Shown here: positions 9,117 to 19,688 of the stretch, piece by piece
Layout: each line of letters starts with the position of its first letter
Numbering within the stretch: the stretch's first letter is position 1
NCBI GenBank assembly: GCA_947477565.1
Contig: CANJUR010000020.1
Span: 1 to 64,000, forward strand
Direction: 5' to 3'
Length of the DNA: 64,000 nt
Origin: Deltaproteobacteria bacterium
GTDB taxonomy: Bacteria > Myxococcota_A > Polyangia > Polyangiales > Ga0077539
Program-made: the position numbers and the translations under genes
Notes under the pieces: model-generated
The model's input: the letters and a program-made list of their open reading frames with translations, nothing else
Databases searched by the model: none
What the model was told of the DNA's origin: nothing

Positions 9117-9132
9117 AGGTTGGAATCGACGA

Positions 9133-9152
9133 AACGGGCACACATGCCCGTT
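9133..9152 (+). terminator. Hairpin after argF, possible terminator
   Basis: A perfect 8-base inverted repeat, AACGGGCA-CACA-TGCCCGTT, lies 16 bases after the argF stop. There is no clear U tract, so it may be a weak terminator or an mRNA-stabilising hairpin. Confidence 0.4.
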
Positions 9153-9184
9153 GCCAACTGGTGCGGACTGGACGACCGTAGGGT

Positions 9185-9200
9185 GGACGACAGGTCGTCC
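9185..9200. promoter_or_regulatory. Palindrome upstream of dnaK paralogue
   Basis: GGACGACAGGTCGTCC is a near-perfect palindrome (7-base arms, AG centre) ending 19 bases before the ATG of the DnaK-like gene, with a further GGACGACC half-copy about 15 bases upstream. It does not match the CIRCE/HrcA box. An operator for an unknown regulator or a 5'UTR hairpin are both possible. Confidence 0.35.
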
Positions 9201-9219
9201 TCAGCGAGTGGGTTCTCGG

Positions 9220-11055
<1,836 letters not shown>

Positions 11056-11089
11056 GGGTGACGGGGCACCGAGGGCAAGGATCGCGTTG

Positions 11090-12295
11090 ATGGCAACCCA
11101 CCAGGGTAAAAAGACACCGACCGGATTGGAGATCGACGACTGGTTCGATCTCCTCGACGAGCAGTCCGCGGCTCCTGTTCCTATGGCTCCGGAGCCACTT
11201 GCAGAGGTCTTGCGGGAGGTCACGCCGACTGCCGCTCCTTACGCGGACTCCTGGGACTGGGACGTGGAAACCCCGGTGGTAGGGCTTCCACCACCGACGG
11301 AAGCCTACGCCGACGAGGAGTTCACCGACTTCGGCGCGCCAACTCCGGTCACTGCTCCGATCAGTGCGGACAGCATCGCGTCGCTCCCGAAGGCTGACGC
11401 CTCGCGGCGTTTCGAGGGGCCGGTGATGTTCGGTGCGATCCCGCTTCCGCCATCCGATGCGGCTGCCATCGAGTCCGGGATTCCGCCCTTGCTGCCGCCG
11501 ATTCCGCAGGAAGCTCTCTCGTCCGAGGCCACGGGTGTCCCGGAGACTCAACAGCGCACGCCGGTCCCTCGCGTGACGGTGTCTCACGCGATTCCGCAGG
11601 TGGTTGCCCTGCCGCCTCTGGCTGCCTGGGTGGCTCCGCAACCGGCGTCGGCTTTCTACTCTGCGCACAAAGCGCTGACCGGCGATCTGGACGACCTCGA
11701 GTTCGAGGACATCTCTACGTCGCGCTCGACCTTGCAGGGGCACGGCGGGCTTCGCTCGGAAAAGGTGACCGACCGTCGGGGCAGTCCGCTCGTCGAGGCG
11801 GAGTATCCGCGCTCGTTGCGGACGCCGGTGGTGCAGCACTCCATTCCCCTGGAGGCGAAGCGCTCGCCGGTGCCGGGCTACCCTCCGGTCGGTGCCCATT
11901 CGCTCATGCCGCCGTCTACGCAGAGTGAGATGGTCGATCGGTTTGAGCTCGGTGACTTTACCGGTGCCCTCTCGCTCGCTGAGACATTGCTGGAGATCGA
12001 TCGAACCGACCCCGAAGCCCAGCGCATCGCGGAGGCCTCCGGCACGAAGCTACGAGCGATTTACATCGGTCGCCTTGGGGCACTCGATCAAGTGCCGGTG
12101 ATGATGATTCCGCACGCCGAGTTACGCTGGCTGGCGCTCGATCACCGCGTGGGTTTTGTGCTGTCACTCGTGGACGGAATGTCCAGCAGCGAGGACATCG
12201 TCGATGTCTCCACGATGCCGCAACTTGAGGTGCTTCGAACGCTCTACAACCTCCTCAGCCAGAATGTGATCTCGCTGAGGAGGCCGCGGCGTTGA
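11090..12295 (+). CDS. Conserved protein of unknown function, DnaK neighbour
   Basis: A 401-residue protein with two parts. Residues ~1-270 are Pro/Ser/Ala-rich and probably disordered, with acidic patches (LEIDDWFDLLDE, DLDDLEFEDIS). Residues ~290-400 are folded: a TPR-like helical pair (RFELGDFTGALSLAETLLEIDRTDPEAQ) followed by a winged-helix-like segment around ALDHRVGFVLSLVDGMSSSEDIVDVSTMP and LRTLYNLLSQNVI. That second segment recurs at the C-terminus of many deltaproteobacterial regulatory proteins. It starts 34 bases after the dnaK stop on the same strand, so the two are likely co-expressed, and it may be a DnaK client or adaptor. No catalytic motif seen. Confidence 0.65.
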   Translation: MATHQGKKTPTGLEIDDWFDLLDEQSAAPVPMAPEPLAEVLREVTPTAAPYADSWDWDVETPVVGLPPPTEAYADEEFTDFGAPTPVTAPISADSIASLPKADASRRFEGPVMFGAIPLPPSDAAAIESGIPPLLPPIPQEALSSEATGVPETQQRTPVPRVTVSHAIPQVVALPPLAAWVAPQPASAFYSAHKALTGDLDDLEFEDISTSRSTLQGHGGLRSEKVTDRRGSPLVEAEYPRSLRTPVVQHSIPLEAKRSPVPGYPPVGAHSLMPPSTQSEMVDRFELGDFTGALSLAETLLEIDRTDPEAQRIAEASGTKLRAIYIGRLGALDQVPVMMIPHAELRWLALDHRVGFVLSLVDGMSSSEDIVDVSTMPQLEVLRTLYNLLSQNVISLRRPRR

Positions 12296-12299
12296 GCAA

Positions 12300-13064
12300 C
12301 TACATCGAGAGCCCGCCGTCGATGTCGATGGTGCGGCCGGTGAAGTAGTCGCACTCGAGTACGAAGCGCACGCCCTGCCAGATGTCCTCCGGGACACCGA
12401 CCCGACCCGCCGGGACCTTCTCCACGAGCGCGTCGCGCGCCTTCGGGTTCATCCCCTGGGTCATCGGTGTCTCGATCATGCCTGGAGCAATCGCCCCGAC
12501 GCGGATTCCGTACGTGCCGAACTCCCGTGCCCAGGTCAGCGTGTTGGCCGCGAGGGCAGCCTTCGCCGCGCTGTAGTTCGACTGTCCACGGTTGCCGTAT
12601 CGGGCGATGCTCGACATGTTCACGATTACCCCGGGGCGCGTGTTGGTCTCCATCATCTTGGCGATCACCTCGCGCGCAATCATCGTCGCGCCGGTGAGGT
12701 TGACGTCGATGACGGCGTTCCACTGATCGCGGGACATCTTGGTGATGGCGCCCGTTTCGCGGTCCTTCTTCACCAGGAGCCCATCGCGCAGGATGCCTGC
12801 GTTGTTGATGAGCCCGTTGAGCCCGCCCATCGCTTCGTGGGCCCATTGGACGAAGTCCACCACTTCCGACTCGTCGGCCACGTTGAGCTTTCGCGTGTGC
12901 AACTTGCCCGGACCCGTCACCGACGCCGCGAGCGTCGCGAGGCCGTCTTCCTTCACGTCCCCGACAGCAACCTGCGCCCCTGCCTCTACCAGCCGCTTCG
13001 CGAAGTGCGCGCCCATGCCCTGCGCTCCGCCCGTGACGATGATCTTGAAGGTGCTGAGTTCCAT
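12300..13064 (-). CDS. Short-chain dehydrogenase/reductase
   Basis: A classical SDR of 254 residues. The NAD(P)-binding motif TGGAQGMG lies near residues 12-19, D-V-K follows beta-2, NNAG is near 86-89, and the catalytic triad is Ser in NMSSIARYG with YSAAK about 13 residues later. The C-terminus ends FTGRTIDIDGGLSM as in FabG/3-hydroxyacyl-CoA dehydrogenase relatives. The ATG at 13064 has GAGGAGA seven bases upstream and is preferred to the in-frame ATG seven codons earlier. The acidic residue after beta-2 favours NAD. Substrate unknown; a fatty-acid or polyketide 3-ketoacyl reductase or a 3-hydroxyacyl-CoA dehydrogenase are candidates. Convergent with the preceding gene, 4 bases between stops. 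Confidence 0.85.
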   Translation of the reverse strand: MELSTFKIIVTGGAQGMGAHFAKRLVEAGAQVAVGDVKEDGLATLAASVTGPGKLHTRKLNVADESEVVDFVQWAHEAMGGLNGLINNAGILRDGLLVKKDRETGAITKMSRDQWNAVIDVNLTGATMIAREVIAKMMETNTRPGVIVNMSSIARYGNRGQSNYSAAKAALAANTLTWAREFGTYGIRVGAIAPGMIETPMTQGMNPKARDALVEKVPAGRVGVPEDIWQGVRFVLECDYFTGRTIDIDGGLSM

Positions 13065-13145
13065 CGCTGTCTCCTCGGCGCCCACGGACCTCGTGGAGCG
13101 CGCGGCGGCGGGTGTAGTGCCTCCCCCCGCGGCCTGTAAAGAGGT

Positions 13146-13994
13146 CTACGGGAGGCGCTGGAGAAAGTGCTCGATGAGCGCGCGCGCAATCGACCATCGC
13201 GGCGGCAGAGTAGGCAGGGTCCCAGGCTCGAACCACCGCGCGTCCTCAAGTTCGCCGTCCCTGAGCACTACTTCGCCGCCTGCGTAACGCGCGATAAACC
13301 CGACCATCAACTGTTGCGGAAACGGCCAGGGCTGGCTCCCTTGGTAGGTGATCTCATCGACGGTCAGACCGGTCTCCTCGGCGACCTCGCGGCGCACGCA
13401 GTCTTCCAACGTCTCGCCCGCCTCGACGAAGCCCGCGACGAGGCCGTAGCGCCCCGCCGGCCACGACGCCTGGCGGGTCAGCAACATCCGTGGGCCGTCG
13501 TGGATCAGCGTGATGATGCACGGTGAAATCCGAGGGTAAACCGCGTGGCCGCACGGCTCGCAGCGCAGCGCTCGCTCGCGTGAGTCGGATGGCGTCATGG
13601 GCGATCCGCAGATGCCGCAGAAGCGGTTCGTGCGATCCCAGTGGAGCACCTGCGAGCCAAGCGCTGCGGCGGACCACTCCCCCGCGGAGAGCGTCGTCGC
13701 GGCCCCACGAAGATTGCTCACGATCACCCCCGCGGGCAGATCAGCCTCCGGCGCGATTTCCCCAGCAAGGGCCGGGTGACCCTCGAGTCGCCCGACGCTG
13801 TGCGTTCGCAGCATGGTCAACCGCGCTGCGCTGCGGTGATCGAGAAGGGTTGGGGTGTCAGCGATGTTGCGCTGCAACAAGAGCAGCTCGGTGCCACGAA
13901 AGACGCACCAGCGGGCGTCGTCTGGCGGCGAATCGGCCACGGGGCCGCAACCGGGTGAAAAGCGGGCGTCGGATGGGGGGAAAGTCGCGAGCAT
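13146..13994 (-). CDS. nudC: NAD(+) diphosphatase (NudC-type Nudix hydrolase)
   Basis: A 282-residue protein with the three NudC parts. The N-terminal domain is divergent. A zinc ribbon has FCGICGSPM near residue 137 and RCEPCGH about 15 residues on. The Nudix domain carries GFVEAGETLEDCVRREVAEE (the GX5EX7REUXEEXGU box) and the NudC-specific SQPWPFPQQLMVGF motif that sets NADH/NAD-cap specificity. Such enzymes hydrolyse NAD(H) to NMN(H) and AMP and remove NAD caps from RNA. The ATG at 13994 gives the normal length. The gene upstream on the same strand ends 13 bases before it. Confidence 0.92.
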   Translation of the reverse strand: MLATFPPSDARFSPGCGPVADSPPDDARWCVFRGTELLLLQRNIADTPTLLDHRSAARLTMLRTHSVGRLEGHPALAGEIAPEADLPAGVIVSNLRGAATTLSAGEWSAAALGSQVLHWDRTNRFCGICGSPMTPSDSRERALRCEPCGHAVYPRISPCIITLIHDGPRMLLTRQASWPAGRYGLVAGFVEAGETLEDCVRREVAEETGLTVDEITYQGSQPWPFPQQLMVGFIARYAGGEVVLRDGELEDARWFEPGTLPTLPPRWSIARALIEHFLQRLP

Positions 13995-14007
13995 GGCCCG
14001 CGAAAAC

Positions 14008-14454
14008 TTAGGCGGTGCGCGCGTGCTTGTCGATGAGGCGGGCGATGCCCGGGACGGCCTCTTCGACGTTCTTTTTTCCCTGCGGACGAAGCTGCTGATA
14101 GGCACTGCGAAGGGTGGTGTGCCGAGTGCGGTTGGCGCGGTCGTCGGTGATGCCGAGCAGCGCGTCCGCGACGTCACCCCGACGCGCAGTGAAGTGATCG
14201 ACGATCGCTCCGCCCTTCGTCACGTGGGCTTGATAGATCGGGTCGAGTCGCGTCGCGAAGTCGTCGAGCAGGCCGTCCACCATGTCCGGGATGATTCCAG
14301 GCTTCATGCCCTTGACCACCTTGAAAGCGGCCCGGATCGCGAGGCCCGACAGCCCCGACTTGGCCGCCACCTCTTCGTCGAGGAGGCGCTCGGCGTCTTT
14401 GATCACCTGCTGTCGGCGCGTCGGGTCGGTGAGAATGCTCTTCAGGTCTGCCAT
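14008..14454 (-). CDS. DUF6918-like small helical protein
   Basis: A 148-residue, helix-rich basic protein beginning MADLKSILTDPTRRQQVIKDAERLLDEEV, followed by KSGLSGLAIRAAFKVVKGMKPG and a central LLDDFATRLDPIY. This pattern matches the family I know as DUF6918, found in actinobacteria and myxobacteria and functionally uncharacterised. No signal peptide or membrane helix. The ATG is preceded by GGAGAC. It lies 13 bases upstream of nudC on the same strand and probably shares its transcript. Confidence 0.7.
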   Translation of the reverse strand: MADLKSILTDPTRRQQVIKDAERLLDEEVAAKSGLSGLAIRAAFKVVKGMKPGIIPDMVDGLLDDFATRLDPIYQAHVTKGGAIVDHFTARRGDVADALLGITDDRANRTRHTTLRSAYQQLRPQGKKNVEEAVPGIARLIDKHARTA

Positions 14455-14501
14455 GGTGATGTCTCCATGATGGAAAGTTGGTGGATGAGAGTGGGCTGCG
14501 G

Positions 14502-15461
14502 TCAGTGCCAGGGGACGCTTGCACCCGCAGTGTCGCCCATTTCGTAGCGCACCATCGTGGTGCCCGTGGCGACGTAGATGTCCGTGCAGGGCAGCGCGCC
14601 AGACCCGAACTCCACGTTGGCCGGCGCGGACAATCCCATGCGGAGCACCACTGGGTTGGTCCCGTCGGCGTCGAGGCGGATGAGGCCGCTGCCGCCGCCG
14701 ATGTAGATGCGATCCATGGCGTCGAAGGCCAGGCCATCGGGGGCGCGCAGACCAGTCACAACGACGCTCCGATCGGACTCCATGTTGCCTGTCAGCGTGA
14801 GGCGGACGAGCGTTCCGTCGTTGTAGCCCTCGACGTACAGCGAACCGTCGCGATGGAAGGCGATCCCGTCCGCGCCGCTGACCGGCGTGAGGGTCACGCG
14901 GGTGCGCGCGCCGACGCCGGTGCCGGTCACTCGGTAGACATGGCCGCCGCCGAAGTCGGTGTAGTAGAGCGCGCCGTCGGTTCCCATTATCAGGCCGTTG
15001 GGTGAGCCCGCGCCCGTGAGGTACGAGACGCCCATCGGGGAGGCGCTGCGGAGATCGACGGCGTAGATGATGCGCGTCGCGGGAGAGCCCACGAGGAGGC
15101 GGTGGTTGGCCACGTCGATCGCGATGCCCCAGACGGTGCTCGCAGCGGCCGGGAGCTGCGCCCAGCCGGGTTGCGGGTCCATCCCCGGAACAATGCGACC
15201 TACGGCGTGGGACTGTGAGTAATAGATCGTTCCGTCGGCGGCGATGACGAGACCTTCGGTGCCGCGCACCGAGGTAATCACAGGCCGCTCGGTGCCGCAG
15301 ACGGTGGCGTGGCCGGCATCGCCGATCGCAGGGGTGTCCGTGGTGGCAGGCGCATCGACGACCAGAGCGGCGTCGGTGCCCGCGTCGGTGGTCGGGGTGA
15401 CCGCCGGGTCACTGGAGCAGGCGGCGATGAAGGCGAACGGGAAAGACAGGGCGCGGCACAT
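14502..15461 (-). CDS. Lipoprotein with SMP-30/NHL-like beta-propeller
   Basis: The 319-residue protein begins with a lipoprotein signal (FIAACS lipobox, Cys at residue 15) and a Thr/Asp/Ala-rich spacer (TTDAGTDAALVVDAPATTDTP). The body contains repeating blades such as GLVIAADGTIYYSQ, GLIMGTDGALYYTDFGGGHVYRV, GIAFHRDGSLYVEGYNDGTLVRL and GLAFDAMDRIYIGGGSGLIRL. This is the pattern of SMP-30/gluconolactonase-like or NHL six-bladed propellers. No metal ligand set can be confirmed by eye, so a binding role at the outer membrane is as likely as lactonase activity. Confidence 0.72.
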   Translation of the reverse strand: MCRALSFPFAFIAACSSDPAVTPTTDAGTDAALVVDAPATTDTPAIGDAGHATVCGTERPVITSVRGTEGLVIAADGTIYYSQSHAVGRIVPGMDPQPGWAQLPAAASTVWGIAIDVANHRLLVGSPATRIIYAVDLRSASPMGVSYLTGAGSPNGLIMGTDGALYYTDFGGGHVYRVTGTGVGARTRVTLTPVSGADGIAFHRDGSLYVEGYNDGTLVRLTLTGNMESDRSVVVTGLRAPDGLAFDAMDRIYIGGGSGLIRLDADGTNPVVLRMGLSAPANVEFGSGALPCTDIYVATGTTMVRYEMGDTAGASVPWH

Positions 15462-15567
15462 GGTTTTCCTCGCGACTGACCTGCAGTGTCTCGCCGCAAT
15501 CGCGTGTCATTGCAAGTGCGAGGATGATCCTTCCCAGCGGGTCTGCGCGGCGCTACGTCCGTGAGCG

Positions 15568-16209
15568 ATGAAAGACATGCTGGCGCAGTTGCGAAGGGAG
15601 TACCGGGCGAACTCGCTCGATGAGTCCGGGGTGGCGGGAGATCCGCTCGTGGACTTTCGACGCTGGTTCGCGGAGGCGCACGCCGCGGGGGTCGATGAGC
15701 CGAACGCGATGACGCTCGCGACGGTGAGCGCGGAGGGCTTCCCTCGAGCGCGCGTCGTACTGCTCAAGGACGTCGATGATTCGGGCTTCGTGTTTTTCAC
15801 CAACTACGAGAGCGCCAAGGGCCACGAGATGGCGCATCGCGAGGCCGCGGCCCTGGTGTTTCTGTGGCTTCCGCTCGAGCGCTCGGTGCGCGTTGAGGGG
15901 CGGGTCGAACGCGTCGACACCGCCACCTCCGATGCGTACTTCGCGCAGCGCCCGCGGGCCAGCCAGCTTGGCGCGAGTGCTTCGCCGCAGAGCCGGGTGG
16001 TGGCCGATCGCTCAGAGCTAGAACGAGCGTTCGCCGCCGCCGAGGCGCGCTATGCCGGGGCCGAGGTGCCGCGGCCTGCCGGGTGGGGCGGCTATCGGGT
16101 CATTCCCGCGTCGGTGGAGTTCTGGCAGGGGCGGCAGAGCCGACTGCACGATCGACTGCGCTACCGCCGCGTCGATGGAGACTGGCGTATCGAGCGTCTC
16201 GCGCCCTGA
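15568..16209 (+). CDS. pdxH: Pyridoxamine 5'-phosphate oxidase
   Basis: FMN enzyme that oxidises pyridoxamine/pyridoxine 5'-phosphate to PLP. The 213-residue protein has normal length and motifs: [41 protein letters not shown] (FMN site), [17 protein letters not shown], the [15 protein letters not shown] segment, and the C-terminal [24 protein letters not shown] with the PLP-contacting Arg and His. The ATG at 15568 gives the usual N-terminus (M-x-x-LRREY). It supplies the cofactor used by ArgD but is transcribed separately. Confidence 0.95.
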   Translation: MKDMLAQLRREYRANSLDESGVAGDPLVDFRRWFAEAHAAGVDEPNAMTLATVSAEGFPRARVVLLKDVDDSGFVFFTNYESAKGHEMAHREAAALVFLWLPLERSVRVEGRVERVDTATSDAYFAQRPRASQLGASASPQSRVVADRSELERAFAAAEARYAGAEVPRPAGWGGYRVIPASVEFWQGRQSRLHDRLRYRRVDGDWRIERLAP

Positions 16210-16216
16210 TCGTGGC

Positions 16217-16765
16217 TCACAGCGCGAGCGGGACGACCTTCTCGAGCAGCGCCGCAAGCGATGGGCTCACGACTCCCAGAAGCCTTTCCGACGACTCCAA
16301 AAACACCCGACCAGAGACGTTATCGACGGTGAGGAATCGGCCATCGAAGAGCGCTGCCACAGGGACGGTATCCGTCTCACCGCGCTGGCGTCGCACAGAG
16401 AGGTGAGCGCGGAGTTGTGCGCCGAACGCCTTCTCTTCGGCCGGGCCCGCGAGACCGAGAAGCACCATGGATTCGCCCGCGAAGGTCGCTTCGAACGGCA
16501 GGCACCACCAGATGGACAGCCATGAGTGCAGGGCGCTGGAGAGCGTGATGCCAGCTTCGTGTTGTAGCGAAGCGAGATCGGATGGAGGGGCGCGTCGGAG
16601 TGGCCGCCAGAGCACGTGACCGTCCGCGTCGGGCGCACCGACCTCGCATGGGGAAGCAGCGATCGGATCGTGCTCGGTCATGGGGAGGTCTCCGCTGACC
16701 TCACGAACCGCGGATAGGTAGCGCTCGAGCAACCGGGCGTGCGCCAGCAGAACCGCTTCAGACAT
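16217..16765 (-). CDS. Syd-family (SUKH-superfamily related) protein
   Basis: The 182-residue protein aligns along its length with the Syd pattern: SPCEVGAPDADGHVLWRPLRR near residues 38-58 (SPC...WQP in E. coli Syd), a LHSWLSIWWCLPFEA segment (Syd IHTFYTTQ), then VLLGLAG..EEKAFGAQLRAHL and VAALFDGRFLTVDNVSGRVFLE (Syd ISVCNLSGEVCKE). E. coli Syd binds SecY from the cytoplasm. Relatives in the SUKH superfamily include immunity proteins of contact-dependent toxins. Here it stands next to a divergently transcribed macrodomain gene and no secY, so an immunity-like or other role is possible. Confidence 0.72.
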   Translation of the reverse strand: MSEAVLLAHARLLERYLSAVREVSGDLPMTEHDPIAASPCEVGAPDADGHVLWRPLRRAPPSDLASLQHEAGITLSSALHSWLSIWWCLPFEATFAGESMVLLGLAGPAEEKAFGAQLRAHLSVRRQRGETDTVPVAALFDGRFLTVDNVSGRVFLESSERLLGVVSPSLAALLEKVVPLAL

Positions 16766-16836
16766 CGATCGGGCCCTTCGCTTTCGGTCGCGTCTTGGAC
16801 TTCGGCGAGCGACCCTTCCTACACTGGTGCACGCAC

Positions 16837-17403
16837 ATGAACGAGATCAAGGCCAGTCGGGTGCTCACGTCGGGGCAGAGTGTCGTCGTCGTGCACGGAG
16901 ACCTCACCTGCGAGGCCGTGGACGCAATCGTGAACCCCGCCAATGGCTGGCTCGCACACGGCGGGGGGGTCGCAGCGGCGATTCTGCGGCGGGCGGGCGT
17001 CGACCTCCAGTTGGAGAGCGACGAGTGGGTCAAACGCCACGGAAAGATCCCCGATGGCGCTGTCGCGCTCACGAAGGGATACATGCTCTCGGCGAAGTGG
17101 GTGATCCATGCGGTGGGACCGGTGTGGCACGGCGGCGGACACAGCGAAGAAGCTGACCTTGGCCTCGCGGTGCGCAACACCCTCGACCTGGCCGAGCGCG
17201 AGCGGTGCCGCACCGTCGCGATGCCCGCCATCAGCTCCGGAATCTTCGGATTTCCCAAGGAGCGCTGCGCGGAGATTCTCTTCGAGCAGGCGGAGGCCTG
17301 GTTCGCCCAACACCCCGAGAGCGTGGTGCGGGAACTGCGCTTCACCAACATCGATGTGCCCACCGTGCGGGTGTTTTGCGATGAGTTCGAGCGCCGCGGC
17401 TGA
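16837..17403 (+). CDS. Macrodomain protein (ADP-ribose binding/hydrolase type)
   Basis: A stand-alone macrodomain of 188 residues. It has VVHGDLTCEAVDAIVNPANGWLAHGGGVAAAI, where the NxxN and GGGV loops bind the distal ribose, then KWVIHAVGPVW, and AMPAISSGIFGFP as the phosphate loop. These features match YmdB/MacroD-like enzymes, which remove ADP-ribose from proteins or hydrolyse O-acetyl-ADP-ribose. The ATG at 16837 is preferred to one 14 codons upstream because it starts just before the first domain strand. Divergent from the Syd-like gene (71 bases); its stop abuts the stop of the convergent pseudokinase gene. Confidence 0.88.
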   Translation: MNEIKASRVLTSGQSVVVVHGDLTCEAVDAIVNPANGWLAHGGGVAAAILRRAGVDLQLESDEWVKRHGKIPDGAVALTKGYMLSAKWVIHAVGPVWHGGGHSEEADLGLAVRNTLDLAERERCRTVAMPAISSGIFGFPKERCAEILFEQAEAWFAQHPESVVRELRFTNIDVPTVRVFCDEFERRG

Positions 17404-19659
17404 TCAGCGCAAAGCGCAGGCGAGGGGGATCGCGCCGATTCGGAGTTGCGGGGACCCCTGGGCAAAGGCCAGCCAGGGCTCGTCGCCGCACGTCACGATC
17501 GAAGCGTAGTCCAGTCCGCCGAGCACCCAACGAAGCGCGCGGCCCTCGCCACCAGCCTCAAGCAGATGGGGAATCAGCACGCCATCGCTCGCTCGCGTCA
17601 CCGTCGCGACCACGGCGTTGTTGACCCCGAGTGCGATCATCTGACCGTGCCCGTCGTGCTCGATCTCTCGCGCGGTGGCATCACCCCGCGGCGGAATCTC
17701 CAGCACCACCACTGCACCGTGATCCTGGCACTCGGCGCCGTCGCATCCGTGGTCTCTCGGGCTCGCGACCGTAGCGAGAAATCTACGCGGAGAACCCGCG
17801 GTGCCCGTGCCCAGGTTTGCGAAAGAAATCGTGCCTACCGGTGCCACCCACGGCGCCGAGCGTTGCAACACCTGCGACGAGAGCTCCCGCATCGCCGTGC
17901 CGACACGGAGGGACTCCCCGCCACCGTCCGCAGTGCCGTTGTCGGTGCGGCCGCCATCGACCGCGTTGGTGACGGCTGACGAGAGGCCAGCGAGGGTGTT
18001 GAGCGGGAGCGAAACCGCCGTGAAGGTGTTGCCACCGTCGAGCGATTGGCGGAGGAGCAGCGTCGCAGGATCTCCGGGAATCGCCGCTACGACCGCGCCC
18101 TCGGCAACGAGGTACACGGTCGCGATGCGAGGCTCGTCGTTGCGGTGCGCGGCGAACTCGACCACCGCCGCGCGCTCGCGCCCATCGCTCACGAAGGTCG
18201 TGCCGATCCATGCGCCGGTGGCGTCGGCGCGGAGCAGGAGGGCGCCGCGAAACGACCCCGCGGAAAGCCCCGGCGTGCTGGTGGAGATGCGCTGAACCTG
18301 CTGGTCGATGCGCGCGAGGCCGAACACCGGGCCGGTGCGGGAGATCCACGTCGTCCACCCAAGCGGACCCGAGATGGAGGTGCCAGCCTCCAGTACCCCA
18401 TCAGCTACGACCGTGGTGTGCTCCGCGAAGCGGGTGCCGCGCGCGCTGCGACGGTGACCGAGAACGAGTGTGCCATCGACCAACGCCAGCACGGCCACCT
18501 GCTGGGCATCGCCCAGGCACAACGATCCAAGGCCCGACGGGGCGGCGCCGACTGCCACGGATCGCGGCGGTGCCAATGGCTCGTCGCCACAGCGGGTCGG
18601 AACGGACACGCGCACACGCTCTGGAACGCCGCCATCGCCCGTCGGTCCTCGGCCCGTGAGCGTGACGATCGCGGCGGTGGCCAGAACGGCCATCGCAACA
18701 GTTGCCGCAGCCAGCATCCGTCGCTGCCTCGCGATGGATTGGGACAGCACCGCCGGAGGAGCGTTGAAGCGGGAGGTGAGCGGGACGTCTGGGTCGCTCA
18801 GGGTCGCTGCAGCGGGGCCCAGTGCGAAGGTGCTGGAAGGCTCGGTCGAAGCGTTGCCGCGATCGACGACTTCGTTCGTGGAGGAGACGGCCGCGCTGCC
18901 GACGGCGGTGAGCTTGCTACCGGAAATGCGGCGCGGAGGCTCGTCGATGAGTTGGCGAATCGCGTTGGCGAGCGCGAGGCCCGACTGCAGTGCCGGATGA
19001 TCGCCCGCGCGCGCGCAACTGCGAATCAGCTCCCACCGCACGACTGCAGTTCCATCGAGACGGGCGCCGGTGCGCTCCATCGCGGCATGCAGGGCCAGCG
19101 CGAGGCCGGCGAAATCTGCCCGCGGGTTGGGACGGGGCCGGGAGGCACCGAAGCGCGCGGCAGCCTCGATGCCAAAACCCGAGAGGCCAAGCCGCTCGGA
19201 GCCGCGGTCTTCGATGACGAGCAGCCTCTCGATGGTGATGGCGCCGTGGATGATGCCGACGGCGTGGAGGTTGTTTAGCTCCTCGGCGAGCGGCGCAAAC
19301 CACGCGACCAGGGATCGCAGCGCAGCGCGACGGCGCTCATCGACATCGCCGGAGAAGAGTAAGGCGAGGCGCTGGGTCAGGAGCGTCGGATGGAGCTGGC
19401 AGAAAATCGCGACCGGCAGCCCGAGGGAACTCCGCACGACCTCGTCCGGGCGGCGGTAGATCCGACTCGCGGGAATCGCGGATAACTCGCTGCGGAGCGC
19501 CTCGAAGGGGCCCGGTGCGAGCGGCGTCGCGAGCAGACATTGCGCGTAGGAGATCGTCCCCTGCGCGTCACGAACCTCGTGCAGTACATCGGACTGTGCC
19601 GGGTCAATGGGCATCAGCACGAAGTACCGGCCGCCAAACTTCTCACCGACGCCGATCAC
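17404..19659 (-). CDS. Membrane pseudokinase with C-terminal extracytoplasmic domain (copy A)
   Basis: From a GTG preceded by GGGAGAGA, the 751-residue protein has a kinase-like N-terminal domain (1-240), a disordered linker, one membrane helix (about 314-336, MLAAATVAMAVLATAAIVTL) and a beta-rich ~410-residue C-terminal part. The kinase fold is clear from the helical lobe (FAPLAEELNNLHAVGIIHGAI), but the catalytic HRD reads HGA (138-140) and DFG reads GFG (161-163). No VAIK-type lysine is recognisable. It should bind rather than phosphorylate. The C-terminal half, with motifs like LGDAQQVAVLALVDGTLVLG, may be a beta-propeller. Paralogue of the gene just upstream. Confidence 0.75.
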   Translation of the reverse strand: MIGVGEKFGGRYFVLMPIDPAQSDVLHEVRDAQGTISYAQCLLATPLAPGPFEALRSELSAIPASRIYRRPDEVVRSSLGLPVAIFCQLHPTLLTQRLALLFSGDVDERRRAALRSLVAWFAPLAEELNNLHAVGIIHGAITIERLLVIEDRGSERLGLSGFGIEAAARFGASRPRPNPRADFAGLALALHAAMERTGARLDGTAVVRWELIRSCARAGDHPALQSGLALANAIRQLIDEPPRRISGSKLTAVGSAAVSSTNEVVDRGNASTEPSSTFALGPAAATLSDPDVPLTSRFNAPPAVLSQSIARQRRMLAAATVAMAVLATAAIVTLTGRGPTGDGGVPERVRVSVPTRCGDEPLAPPRSVAVGAAPSGLGSLCLGDAQQVAVLALVDGTLVLGHRRSARGTRFAEHTTVVADGVLEAGTSISGPLGWTTWISRTGPVFGLARIDQQVQRISTSTPGLSAGSFRGALLLRADATGAWIGTTFVSDGRERAAVVEFAAHRNDEPRIATVYLVAEGAVVAAIPGDPATLLLRQSLDGGNTFTAVSLPLNTLAGLSSAVTNAVDGGRTDNGTADGGGESLRVGTAMRELSSQVLQRSAPWVAPVGTISFANLGTGTAGSPRRFLATVASPRDHGCDGAECQDHGAVVVLEIPPRGDATAREIEHDGHGQMIALGVNNAVVATVTRASDGVLIPHLLEAGGEGRALRWVLGGLDYASIVTCGDEPWLAFAQGSPQLRIGAIPLACALR

Positions 19660-19688
19660 GGAATCTCTCCCAGCAAGAGGGGTTGCGC

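Noticed and set aside
9117-9219. CIRCE/HrcA site before dnaK
   Set aside because: No TTAGCACTC-N9-GAGTGCTAA-like sequence; the palindromes found have a different sequence and spacing.
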